Shown: positions 50,196 through 59,397 of the stretch, in pieces
Position numbering within the stretch: the first letter of the stretch is position 1
Layout: each line of letters begins with the position of its first letter
Assembly: GCA_037903355.1 (NCBI GenBank)
Contig: JBAJFE010000005.1
Coordinates: forward strand, 2,418,001 to 2,482,000
Direction: 5' to 3'
Length of the DNA: 64,000 bases
Source of the DNA: Trichuris trichiura
Taxonomy: Eukaryota; Nematoda; Enoplea; Trichinellida; Trichuridae
The notes under the pieces: model-generated
Databases searched by the model: none
What the model was told of the DNA's origin: nothing
What the model saw: the letters and a program-made list of their open reading frames with translations, nothing else
Program-made: the position numbers and the translations under genes

Positions 50196-51027
50196 GGTGT
50201 TATTTAGACAGTTTTAGAGTAGAGAAAGAAAAGTGAAACAGCTACAAATAGTCTCAATGTTTCGCTAGTCGAAAAAATACGGATTGTACTTATGTCTGCG
50301 CCTATTTAAGCGAGGAAAGTTAGTTGACATTGTTGGGAAAAGGACAAATGAATTACCCGCATTTCTTCATCAATGGACAGCATAACGTTACGTCGCACCA
50401 TTAGCAAAGGCTCATCTCGAAAAATTTCTTCCTCTGAGGCGGATGTGTAACGTCGTAGCAAATGTGGCCACAATTTTCGCAACTTGAACGGAACGTGATG
50501 ATCTTTAAGTTGAATAGCTTCAATCGCACAAAATGTCTTTAACCAAAGTTGCTGAATCATAAGTGTTTACACAGCAAAGGTGAGCACATCCAAAGAGCAA
50601 ACGTCTTCTGCGCTGTCGTCTTTTCCAATTCCATTTCGGCCCATAGCAAAGTAGTCAACTGACTAGCATTGGCGTAGCGACCTTCGGCTATGGTGAATTG
50701 TATACCTTGTCGATTGGGCAAAAATATGCAAAGTTCCAAAGGGTCTGCCCCGAACAGATATAATAAGAATTCAACTTAACGAACATTTCAAAACAGACCG
50801 GATGAGCGTCTTTGCAGGGCGCCATTTCCTTTTAAAGCAGCATTCATTTCCGTCATGCTGATTACCAATTCAGACACCGGCGACAATGGCTCACTTTGCG
50901 CCGCCGACGCGTCCTGAAAGCTCTCTCTGTTTTGCTTTCAATAATAAAAGAAATGTTAACCAACTTGTTGAAGCCAATGAAGATCCAGCGGTTTCAGTTT
51001 CTTTGCTTCCATTCTTTTAGTCTGCAT
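46620..51027 (-). CDS. FRMD8-like FERM-domain protein (iRhom-binding type)
   Basis: Exons: 50965-51027, 50799-50913, 50571-50744, 50357-50517, 47435-47604, 47180-47374, 46620-47133; 463 residues, close to human FRMD8. Seen along the FERM domain: LCIFLPNRQGIQFTI, TFALWMCSPLLSIQLKDHH, FKLRKLWPHLL, DEPLLMVRRNV, LEVLYLDAKDYTLSGYRPL, DFFPEHV, HPGYGSAVFFGLIEL, and WCSLEGS near the PTB-like third lobe; the end has RSRWMQNVDY, recalling the RIQHLSTIDY tail of FRMD8. In mammals FRMD8 binds iRhoms and stabilises the sheddase ADAM17 at the membrane. The first exon is tentative (weak GTTGGT donor). A 2.75 kb intron (47605-50356) holds the AAT/palindrome array. Confidence 0.85.
48230..48342. mobile_element. 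Fold-back element with AAGTTTTTACGCGGAA arms
   Basis: The left arm 48230-48281 and right arm 48289-48342 are inverse copies: TTCCAAAGTTTTTACGCGGAA against TTCCGCGTAAAAACTTTGGAA, and GTTAAACGTTT against AAACGTTTAAC at the loop. A related arm (TTTTTTGCGGAAT) occurs at 62340-62447. Confidence 0.7.
49152..49206. repeat. (AAT)n microsatellite, array 1
   Basis: Pure AAT trinucleotides, preceded by AAAT tetranucleotides. Directly abuts the left arm of the palindrome at 49205. Confidence 0.9.
49205..49427. mobile_element. Palindromic fold-back element D
   Basis: Arms of about 105 bp: ATGTCAAGTTTCTTTTACGG at the left and its inverse at 49409-49427. The inner part is TTTTAACACCGCTGAAGACG-type and the loop is about 11 bp. 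A short tail with ACGGTCCCGTACCAAGAA (49436-49454) joins it to the next AAT array. Confidence 0.85.
49467..49536. repeat. (AAT)n microsatellite, array 2
   Basis: About 23 AAT units between fold-back elements D and E. Confidence 0.9.
49537..49801. mobile_element. Palindromic fold-back element E
   Basis: TTTCTTGGTACGGGACCGTA at 49538 leads into arms 49567-49678 and about 49700-49801 that mirror each other. They share CTTTTACGGATTGTAAGTCC and CCCGAAAGCTCC-type words with element D. The loop is near 49680-49697. Confidence 0.85.
49801..49876. repeat. (AAT)n microsatellite, array 3
   Basis: About 25 AAT units starting at the very end of element E. Confidence 0.9.
49916..50119. mobile_element. 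Palindromic fold-back element F, unrelated arms
   Basis: Arms of about 85 bp, nearly perfect: TTCATAGTAGATCTTCAGAT against ATCTGAAGATCTACTATGAA, and inside CCCTACCAACGGATGGA against its inverse. The loop is about 30 bp. The arms do not resemble elements D or E, yet the element also ends exactly in an AAT array. Confidence 0.85.
50120..50195. repeat. (AAT)n microsatellite, array 4
   Basis: About 25 AAT units directly after element F, about 160 bp before the next FRMD8-like exon. Confidence 0.9.
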
Positions 51028-52592
51028 TTTCAAACAATCACCACAGGTTTTTATTCTGCAGCAATAACAGCAAGAACAACAGATAGGAAATACTAGTCGT
51101 TCGTATATTTATAATAGTAGCTTAGTTGCGCTGGTCGACTGACGCAAACAGAAACTGCCATAAAGCTGACAACGAAGAAATCAAACGCAGTGACTCGTTT
51201 CCCGCAGTTAGCAAAGTATGATACGCGTCTTGGCTCACCGACTACAGTTAAAAAAAAACAAGACGCTGACGCGCAGATGGTAAACTCTTGTCAAGAGAAA
51301 AATCGAGGCCATCTGCCTCTATAAACTAGTGCCATACAATAGAGAGCGTTCAAAAAATTTCGGATAATGACTTGGTAATAGACACTAATGGGTGCAATTA
51401 TAATAATAGGCCAATTATCAACAGTCACTTGTACCTGACTACACTTTAACTAAAGGTGCAACAAATAATATTATTAGCAATGGAAACTTAAGCAACAGAA
51501 ACCAATGATAACTAAAGGCTAGCTAAATAGGCATTAGAGATGCAAATAGCTGGCTAGAAAATCTTAGTTGTCGGCGAATAAAAAGCACTATTTTAACTTA
51601 TTCAACTTAAACCAGTACTAAAAGTTCGCCATGCCTATAAAAGTATAAGCAGCTATGAAAGGGTTACACTGATTCTAAAACGATTTGCATGAACTGCTGG
51701 GCGCCCCGCTTGGTGACGGTAGATACGACTAACAAATCGAAAGACAATCGAAAGTTCGGCATGCATACGAAAAATTTCGGTTAAGCTGGCATTGCAACAG
51801 TTTTATATTCAAATAAAAACAATTAACTTACAGTTTTTAAGTGTTTGATCGAATGCGCGTTACTATACGTCGGGTGAATAAGAGCTGACCGTTGTTTAAC
51901 AGTAAACAAAACGTAAGCATAGGATGAAATAAACCTGAGTTCATTTCAGCGCGTTTGAACTTAATTTCATGCAAAAAGCTAAAGTGAAACTTGCTGACGG
52001 TAGGAAATCAAAAAACGGAACGACAAAACAGTTTTTACCATAAACATCAACTGCGATACATTATGCGGACAAAACAATTAAAGCTGGAAGCCTCGCTGGA
52101 TAGAAACGTTCTGAAAGAGCGGCAACAAATCTTACCTGCGTTTAAAGGCTTGAATAGGACAACAAAAGGCGAAAACAGCGCTACAGTATCTGACAGCTCC
52201 TATTTGAATGTGTATTGTACAACGAAGGCATTCGGCACTCGATTCGGAAATACTCTAATCGCTCGTAAAACTAGCAATGAAAAATGTGTTCAAGTACTTG
52301 TTAAAATATTTTTTTGTACTTGAAACAGCCGTACAGGGATGACACGAAATTTGCATGCAATTTTGCAAATGCACATTTATTGCTTTAGCTTACTAACTAT
52401 AGGCATTGCATGACTGCAATGTCAAAATTGCATTCGTATTTTTCAAGCTCCAGACTGTCATGTTGTCAAAATGTAAACTGCCACGCATTGGTACCTGAGC
52501 ATACGGTTGACTGTCGTTGTGCAAAAATATCTTAATCAAAGTTTTTCCGCATTGTTCTGGCGTTTCTATAAGACTTAGTGCAAGTATATCGG
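51028..52592. other. Intergenic region between the FRMD8-like gene and TBCB
   Basis: These two genes are divergent, so promoters of both lie here. An open frame at 51991-52323 (plus) has no similarity I can name. No repeat of note. Confidence 0.45.
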
Positions 52593-53510
52593 ATGGCTTC
52601 CTACGTAGAACTGTCAATAACAACCGCTCAGCAAGAATTTAACTGCATACGTCGGTTTCCTTTATCCATCACTGTTGGAGAGCTAAAGGTAAGCTCTAAG
52701 GATTATTGTATTCGCTCCAATGTTATTGACCGCAGAAAAGGGTTGAACTTCTTGTTGGCATACCATACAACAGTATGAGCTTAGAGATCAGACAGCCGGA
52801 TGACATCACTCGACGCAAGCTGTTGGTTGACGATTCAGCAACGTTGAATACGCTTTCCTTAACGAACGGAATGGTCCTTCACGTAACCGTTTTGCTCATG
52901 CTTTTAGCCTTATTTTTATGCAAATCCGATAGGCTCGCGATGAAAGAGGACCGAGTGTAGCTAGTGAGGAAATTTTCAGTTCCGCTGACGCAGCCAAATT
53001 TGAATTAAGCGATGAAAAATATAATCAGAAGACAAGTAAGGCTGCCACATCGTACTAGCATGTCTGTACCATAATTTGCAGACACTGTACGCGCGTGGCT
53101 TAAAGAACACAAGTTGAAATGTCATCAAGAGAATCCGGTAGACGGCGAGAGTGAAATGTCGGAAGAATTAGCCAGCAAATTACGGGTACAATATGACTTT
53201 GTCGTTCGATTTTAAATTATTGCGTTTTATGTGGGACAACGCTGCGTGGTTCACGGACTGCAGGAACAAACAAAACCAGGAAAAGTCGCTTTTATTGGTT
53301 ACGAGCTCTTCTAACGTAAGCATAGTCAAACCTTTTCCCATTGCAGGCCAGGTACACTTCAAGCCAGGTATTTGGGTTGGCGTTCACTTTGATAATCCTG
53401 TCGGTAAACACAACGGCTCAGTGGACGGTCATCGTTATTTTGAATGTCCACCAAACTACGGCAGCTTTGTAAGACCGCAGTTCGTTAGCGAAGAAGCTGA
53501 GGAAATCTGA
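52593..53510 (+). CDS. tbcb: Tubulin-folding cofactor B (TBCB)
   Basis: Exons 52593-52688, 52736-52882, 52933-53035, 53082-53185, 53231-53297, 53347-53510 give 226 residues. It has an N-terminal ubiquitin-like fold (1-80), a short helical linker ([11 protein letters not shown]) and a C-terminal CAP-Gly domain with [38 protein letters not shown] and [12 protein letters not shown]. It works in the cytosol with TBCE in alpha-tubulin folding and dimer dissociation. The fifth exon's conserved start (GTG, Val-Gly-Gln-Arg-Cys) is preceded by TTTTAT, not AG. Either this intron ends unusually, the base is an error, or the next AG (TGCAG at 53266) is used and 12 conserved residues are lost. Human TBCB is about 244 residues and ends in an extra acidic tail. 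Confidence 0.9.
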
Positions 53511-53531
53511 GCACTTTATTTTTTTTACAAC

Positions 53532-54561
53532 TTATGCTTCCTCTTTGTCACTGGATTCAAAGTACCGTTCCTGCTCATCTACTTCAATTAAGTCAAGCGC
53601 GTCGTACTGAGGGTCTTCGTCCACTTCTCTAAAGAAAATTATGCTTACCGTATTCAAGCTCTAATCGGTATGTAATACAATGATTTACCTGTAGTCGAAG
53701 TCGTCAGCGCCGGACAAAAACCGTTCATGCATTATGCGAACGAAGTCTTCTCTCGACTGCTCTTTTTCGTCTGGTATTACTCTGTCTGATAACGCGTCTA
53801 AAAAAAGAAAAAAGTTTTTTCCTGTTGCAACTCTGAATTGTATGTACCGTCGCTATCTTCACCATCCGTTGAGTTGTTCCGCTCCAACATTTTTTGCCTA
53901 TAGTAAATATCCTGTTGCTTATTTTTTTCGTCGTTTGTCTGCATAAAAAAAGTGTCACATTGCCTTAACAAGAAGGAGCAGTATACCATCATGCTGTCGT
54001 GAAGATGAAGTAGAACACCGCTCAAACTTGTTATCTCTTCTGTGTGCAGCTGTTTAGCCGACTCTTCTTCCGTCATGTAACGCGCGACCATTTGATCGTA
54101 CAAAAATGGTTCTCTGCGTTGCATTTCGTTATCGCTGAAGTATTCGCCTTTACTGATCAACTGACGTAGCTTTGTGTACCGCCTATTCTTTATTTGTACG
54201 TCGGATGGTCGATTTTTCTTTTTTTCAATCCCTAATTCATAAGATTACGACGAAATAGGATCAAAACGAACGAATAACAACTTCTCAAGAAAAAGTCGGC
54301 TTCGTACATGCCCCGAACATGGTCAAACAGGAGAAGATCGTTCGCGGTCAACATTTGTTCGTAACGGGATAGAAATCCGCAAGGTCGATCTTTGTACAAA
54401 TTTCGAAGGATCAACAAGCGTTCTTCCAGCGTCAAATCGGGCTCGTTGCGCTGCTGACTTTTGAAATACGCACCGGGAGTGTCGGCAATTCTGTTCAGCA
54501 TAGATTCCAACATTTTCTCACGATCTCTCGTTTCTTCAAGCGAGCAGCTTGCTTCAACCAT
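53532..54561 (-). CDS. CCDC97 family protein
   Basis: Exons 54282-54561, 53848-54231, 53689-53797, 53532-53628 encode 289 residues. Family landmarks: YFKSQQRNEPDLTLEERLLIL, FLSRYEQML, LLLFDHVRGMYEADFFLR, IKNRRYTKLRQLISKGEYFS, EPFLYDQMVARYMTEEE, REDFVRIMHERFLSG, DFDYREVDEDPQYDALD and an acidic end DEQERYFESSDKEEA. CCDC97 is a conserved nuclear protein reported with the SF3B spliceosome part; its exact role is not clear from sequence. It is tail-to-tail with TBCB, stops 21 bp apart. Confidence 0.92.
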
Positions 54562-54772
54562 CCAAATGCCGTTATTTAATTGAAAATAGCAAAACAACCT
54601 TATCGGTACAGTAATAACTGTTTTCAAGCTACAATTGGAATGACCGCTTATAAAATAATACACCGAAAGCGTCAGACCGAATTCATGTGCTGGGAAGCTT
54701 TTCAATTGCGTTCTGCGCACATACGTGCTAACGACATTGTGCATTTCAATAATACATAACGCATCCGCAAAA

Positions 54773-55071
54773 ATGGCGCGCCAACGAGGAGTGAACTTTT
54801 GTGACCATCCATAACATACAGTTTTTCTTTAACGAAAAGTCAATTTCAGCGAGCATATTCCAGAATAGGCAATAGTCAAGGCGGTGCCTATCGTTTACTG
54901 CGTTGTAAGAGAAAATTACAGTAACTACTTAAAGTTTAAAGATTTTCAGGTATGCAAAAAAAGGTTGCGATTGGCTTAGAAAAGCCTACCAATTCTAAAT
55001 CAGGCACAGAAGCAGACATCATTTTGAAGAAAAACGCGGCAAAGTCTGAAACTGCATTTACGCTAACGTAG
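54773..55071 (+). CDS. Possible small three-exon gene, unknown function
   Basis: Exons 54773-54790, 54850-54904 and 54950-55071 keep one frame through two introns with TTTCAG acceptors, giving 64 residues: MARQRG, then RAYSRIGNSQGGAYRLLR, then a Lys/Thr-rich end. I do not recognise it. It faces away from CCDC97 with about 210 bp between starts, so a shared promoter is likely. It could also be chance splicing signals in intergenic DNA. Confidence 0.35.
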
Positions 55072-55457
55072 CCTTGTAAGTAACATGACTGATTTAATTC
55101 AACTCCCTGAAGCGACCGACCGAGTTTTGCGGATGAAACACGTTGTTTTGCAGCTGTCTTATGTCCCTTTTTACTATATTGTACAGTGCCTTATGGCCGT
55201 TGAGACCTCGTTTCGCGCTCATTATGCTCCCTTGTATTCAATTAAAATTGTTTCTGCTGTGTTAATGAAAACTGCAGGTAGAACGACTTCTACATTGTCA
55301 TTTCTTATTTGCGCTAGCATATGCTTCTGTCGCTTTTTTCTTCAGCCTTTGATAACTGCGATTGGCTAATTTTAGCTAGTGGCATAATCTACAAAAAATC
55401 CCAAGTTATACAAAAAGTCACGAACGCAGTTACAGTACTCTAATTGCGGCAATAAAT
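55072..55457. other. Spacer between the small gene and glutaminyl cyclase
   Basis: A plus-strand frame at 55085-55369 has hydrophobic runs and GT/AG-like borders but no similarity. No feature supported. Confidence 0.35.
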
Positions 55458-56764
55458 TCAAATAATGATTTTCAGGTAACGCGCAGTAAAAACTCGAAAA
55501 ATGGTGGCCAAATTTTCAATGGTTGGATAGTGAAGGGCAGACTGGTCATCCTGCTTTGTATGCCAAACGGTTGGAAACGGCAGCGGAATAAGATGGACCA
55601 CCTTGACACCTTGAATAGCAAAAAAATGGTACGGTGCAAACATGCGTACTCACATTTGGAACCTCTTTCCAAAAACGGCAAGTGGTCATCCTCGATGAAT
55701 GCTCGCGTCATCTGATTGTGAAACATGGTCAACATTTGGTGCAAACAGCCTTTCACCATTTTCAGCTGAGCCTCCGTTTCGGGAAGAATACGGTACACAT
55801 TCAAAAAGGTGTACTGATGATGAGCAAAAAAATTGGGATTCCTTGCGCCCATCAAATCGAGCAGCACAAGCGCATCCTAACCAATAGGTTGACGAAGAAA
55901 GCGTAAGCATTTTTGAGCAATTTTACCATCCTGTCCAATTCTCGCTTTGCGTTTGGATGGTAGGGCGGATATTGCTGTTGAGCCCATTTGGCAGCCAGCT
56001 GTTGCGATCCGTAGAGGGAATCGGAACTGGACCATTCTTTGAACGCCTCTTCGCCGTCGAAAAAGATAAATTGCAAAGTAAGATCCTGGCACGAAGTGGC
56101 ACTGTTGTACGCAAATTTTAAAACTGGAACGACATACTTTGGCAGATCCATTGCAGGCATAGCGCTGCAACGAATCGGCAACATCCAACATTATTGCGCA
56201 AGGTACTGCGGAGTCCGTGGCGCCAATAAAGTCAAATCTGTAACCGCATATTTTTTTCCGCTACCTTATTTGTAAGATAGAAACTAACTGTGGCCGGAAG
56301 TCTTTAGAGTCGTAGTGACATGCTAAAGTTAAGCGCCGCGGGGCCGTCGGATTTAATGTGGCTATTATGTTTGTGAACGTTTTCGGTCCGACATTAGTTT
56401 GCAACGTGAAAGGTTCCGCCTCAACTGTGTAACCCAAATTTTCCATAGACTTGCTCAGATACTAAATACGCGTGGCGTCATCGAACCGTAAATTAATTCA
56501 TTCCTTACCTTTTGTACGCGAACATGATTATCCGAGCCAACAGGTCGGCTGACTAGAATTGGTTGTAGGTAATTCCTAAGCCTGGTTGAATTACTGAGCG
56601 CACATAAACGTTCTATTTGATTAGTGTTGAAAAAAGATGGTTTGTGCGACGCCTAATGGATGTAAGATGCAAAGGTTTGCTATTGTAGCCTACAGTACCT
56701 GGTTGGTAAGCCATTGAGAATTCCATACATAGCTCTGATGTACCGTTGCGGACGCAGCTCGTAT
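55458..56764 (-). CDS. qpct: Glutaminyl-peptide cyclotransferase (glutaminyl cyclase), 5' end incomplete
   Basis: Exons 56699-56764 (tentative), 56509-56612, 56289-56461, 56183-56237, 55927-56136, 55663-55876, 55458-55609, about 325 residues. It turns N-terminal Gln into pyroglutamate on secreted or Golgi peptides, using one zinc. Conserved: RLTLACHYDSK, GATDSAVPCA (zinc Asp), FIFFDGEEAF (catalytic and zinc Glu), DSLYGS, VLLDLMGA (Asp), IEDDHLPF and PFPTVWHTKQDD (zinc His). All active-site residues expected for the family are present. The first exon, with its signal or anchor peptide, was not found. The short fourth exon depends on a GTTGCC donor. It is head-to-head with CDC6. Confidence 0.9.
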
Positions 56765-57199
56765 CTGTAGCATAAAACATAGAAGTAACCGTAGCGTCAT
56801 TCTCAAAGAGCTCTTTCCAAACATTTAGCTAATAGAAGGTTTGCAGCAGAGTTACATTGCTATCTGATCTTCTCAACTGCAAGCCAGCGAATTGCTACCG
56901 ACATATAAGGACCCGACGACGTGACCAAGCCAGTTAGCGCTGACATATAAAGAGAACTCGTGGGCTTGTTTACTTGTACAGTGCAAGAGAAGTCAGGTAC
57001 TTTGCATTAATTCCCACATGTACAAAAACCGCCATTAGCCTTTTATGATTTAAGCTTTTTGTATGGCTATCCATAAAAGAGCAATGTTACAGAGCTGCAC
57101 AGCGCGTAAAAAATGTTCGCGGCGCTATCATAAAATATACTCAAGTTAGGCTTCCTACTGTAGTTATAACAGTCCTTCATTGTTACGGCGGGAAAGGTA
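56765..57199. other. Bidirectional 5' region of glutaminyl cyclase and CDC6
   Basis: About 435 bp between the most upstream exon found for each gene. It should hold both promoters and the missing first exon of the cyclase. A minus-strand Met at about 56960 starts a short frame that ends at a GTAGCA, but it lacks a signal peptide. Confidence 0.4.
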
Positions 57200-58929
57200 A
57201 TGTTGACGAGAAGCGGCAGGTTGGTGCGGAGCGAAGCCGTAAATGAAAAGAAGAGGCGAACGCCCACTCCAGCACCCTCAAAGAGCAAGTTTAGCCGCCG
57301 CGACAGCGAACCGCGCCGGTCACTTTCGCCATCGACGCCGGACGAACGAACCTCGTTTGGTCGTTCGCTGACGGCAGATGAGACTGGTAAGCGATTTTTA
57401 GTTGCTGATAAATCGTAATTTGCCCGGGCGATTCAGAAGACTCATTTTTGGAGGCTTTGAAAAGTCTTCGAAAGTTTGACACGGACAAGGTGATATGCCG
57501 AGAAGACGAGACGGCCACTATTTACGGTTTTGTTAAAAAATGTATTTCCGATCAAGAATCCGGTAGCATGTACATTGCCGGATATCCCGGCACCGGGAAA
57601 ACGTACGCGGTGCGTCATATTTTCAAGAGAATCAAGGTGAGCTTCTATATCCGTAAGGCAGCTTTCCAATTAGATATCGATTATTCCCGTTTATAGAAGA
57701 GCTATCCTGGAACGGATACTCTGCTGGTTAACTGCATGAACTCCAGTACGCCAGCGAATCTGTACCGAGATGTCTGTAGACACCTTGGCGTTCCCGGCGA
57801 TGGTTCCTTTAAGGAAGTAGCCTCCTCGTTGGATCGCGGTTTCAAGAAGCTCAAGCGCATGTTGTACTTGCGCTTAACCAGTTTTTCTTTCCAAAAATTT
57901 CTCCTCTCCATTTTAGGCTGATTTGCTTAGACGAAATAGACCTATTGTGCAAAACGGACAGTTCCGTCTTGTACAGCACGTTCAAATGGCCGGTGGTGTC
58001 GAATAAAGTAATTTTAATAGGTAATCGATTAATTCTCGAAAAACCATACTAAGCCAGCTTTTATATATATGCGTATAGGCATTGCCAACGCTTTCGACAT
58101 GATCGAAAGGGAGTTGCCCAAATTAAAGCTGAAACAATGCAAACTGCCGGAAATAGTTCACTTCAGGCCTTATACGAAGGATCAAGTAGAGCGTATATTG
58201 AAGTATCGTCTTCAGCCGGTAAAATTCTTTGGCCGATATCCATAATAAGCTTTGCTCAGTTTTTTGTATTCAGGTACTTAATACCGTCGACGAAAAGGCG
58301 TTGGAATTTTGCGCTCGTAAAATATCGGCTGTTACTGGTGACATTCGAACCGCTTTGGATATCTGCAAAGTTTCTCTGCAAAATAGTCCGCTGCGGTCGT
58401 TGCCCGAAAATGGTAGCCTTCGCAATGGTCATTCAACGGTCAGCAATGACCGCCTAATGATGAGCAGCGTGGAAATGGTCAAGAACGTAAACGAAGTGTT
58501 AAACAGACGATTTGAACCTGTGGCTGCCACTTTGCCATTGCAACAAAAACTTCTACTTGCTCTCGCCTTACGGATGCAACGACAGGGTCGCAAAATGTTT
58601 TCCTCATTTATGGTTAGCTACTATACGCGTCGTTATGTTGTACGCATAATAAGCTTTACGATGCGTCAGATTTACAAGGAGTACAGCGAACATTGCAAGA
58701 AAACTAATATCCCAAAAATGGGCAGTTCGGAAGTTCAAAACGCTTGCCAGTTGCTCGAAGCGAACAACCTTTTCGCGTTATGCAAAAAGACGGGAGAATA
58801 CAAGGTTGGTCTTTTTTAAAAGTGCGCAATATTTTCCGTTTCTATCAATTTTTTAAGCTTGGCGTCGAAGAAGGCAGCGTTCATCGTTTTATCCAGGACG
58901 AGAAGACAATTATGAATATTTTGACTTGA
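57200..58929 (+). CDS. cdc6: CDC6 replication licensing ATPase
   Basis: Exons 57200-57386, 57437-57636, 57697-57860, 57917-58020, 58079-58218, 58274-58804, 58858-58929; 465 residues. AAA+ ATPase related to ORC1 that, with ORC and CDT1, loads MCM helicase in G1. The basic N-terminus has several SP/TP sites (TPTPAP, SLSPSTPDE) expected to be CDK targets. Walker A GYPGTGKT at 111-118, Walker B LICLDEID at 185-192, then GIANAFDMIERELPKL, FRPYTKDQVERIL, and KISAVTGDIRTALDICK (sensor II), which fit CDC6 better than ORC1. The C-terminal winged helix includes IYKEYSEHCKK and QLLEANNLF. A YY/RR-rich stretch (around 58610-58660) in the winged helix looks like an insertion or a missed intron. Confidence 0.92.
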
Positions 58930-59018
58930 AGGAAAAGCCGCCAACACTTTTTGACCATTTTTAACCAAAATCTGTTTTACCTAATAAGGCGCCGAAGACT
59001 GCTTGTTGGCAAAATAAA

Positions 59019-59305
59019 ATGTTGCTAAAAATTTTTAACAGCTTCTACGACTCTTCGGTAGCCACCGAATATATTAAAATGTGAGCAGCTATACTGTAAC
59101 ATTTTCAAAACTGACTTTACAGGCTTAGTATGCAGGCATGTTCGTACTATTTCTTTCGTTGTTCCCTTCTTGGCTGTGGCCAAACGTTTGCTTGCAGCAA
59201 GAGCCTTTCTTTGGTCAATGCGGAAGCTTTCAAGCCGAACTCTAAGCCGGTAAGTGCAGTATTGCCATTATTTTTTAGAATCTGCTTAATCCTCTCCGCT
59301 ACTAG
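59019..59305 (+). CDS. Small three-exon gene, unknown function
   Basis: Exons 59019-59080, 59123-59249 and 59279-59305 splice in phase to 71 residues with GT-AG ends. The N-terminus is MLLKIFNSFYDSSV, followed by a Cys-rich, partly hydrophobic middle (YYFFRCSLLGCGQTFAC) and the end NLLNPLRY. I do not recognise the family; a small mitochondrial or membrane protein is one guess. It starts 90 bp after the CDC6 stop on the same strand and converges on the CAP gene, whose stop is about 90 bp further on. Confidence 0.45.
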
Positions 59306-59397
59306 TCATCGTTTGACTATGCTGTCGCGTCAGCTCGCTTTTTAAAAGTTTATTTTTTCAAATGAGAATACAAAAACGCGTAAGAAACTGCGGCTTC

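Larger units (their letters stand above)
47605..50356 (-). other. Large intron of the FRMD8-like gene, filled with repeats
   Basis: Contains a fold-back at 48230-48342 and, from 49152 to 50195, four AAT arrays alternating with three long palindromes. The rest (47700-49150) shows no gene. Confidence 0.7.
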
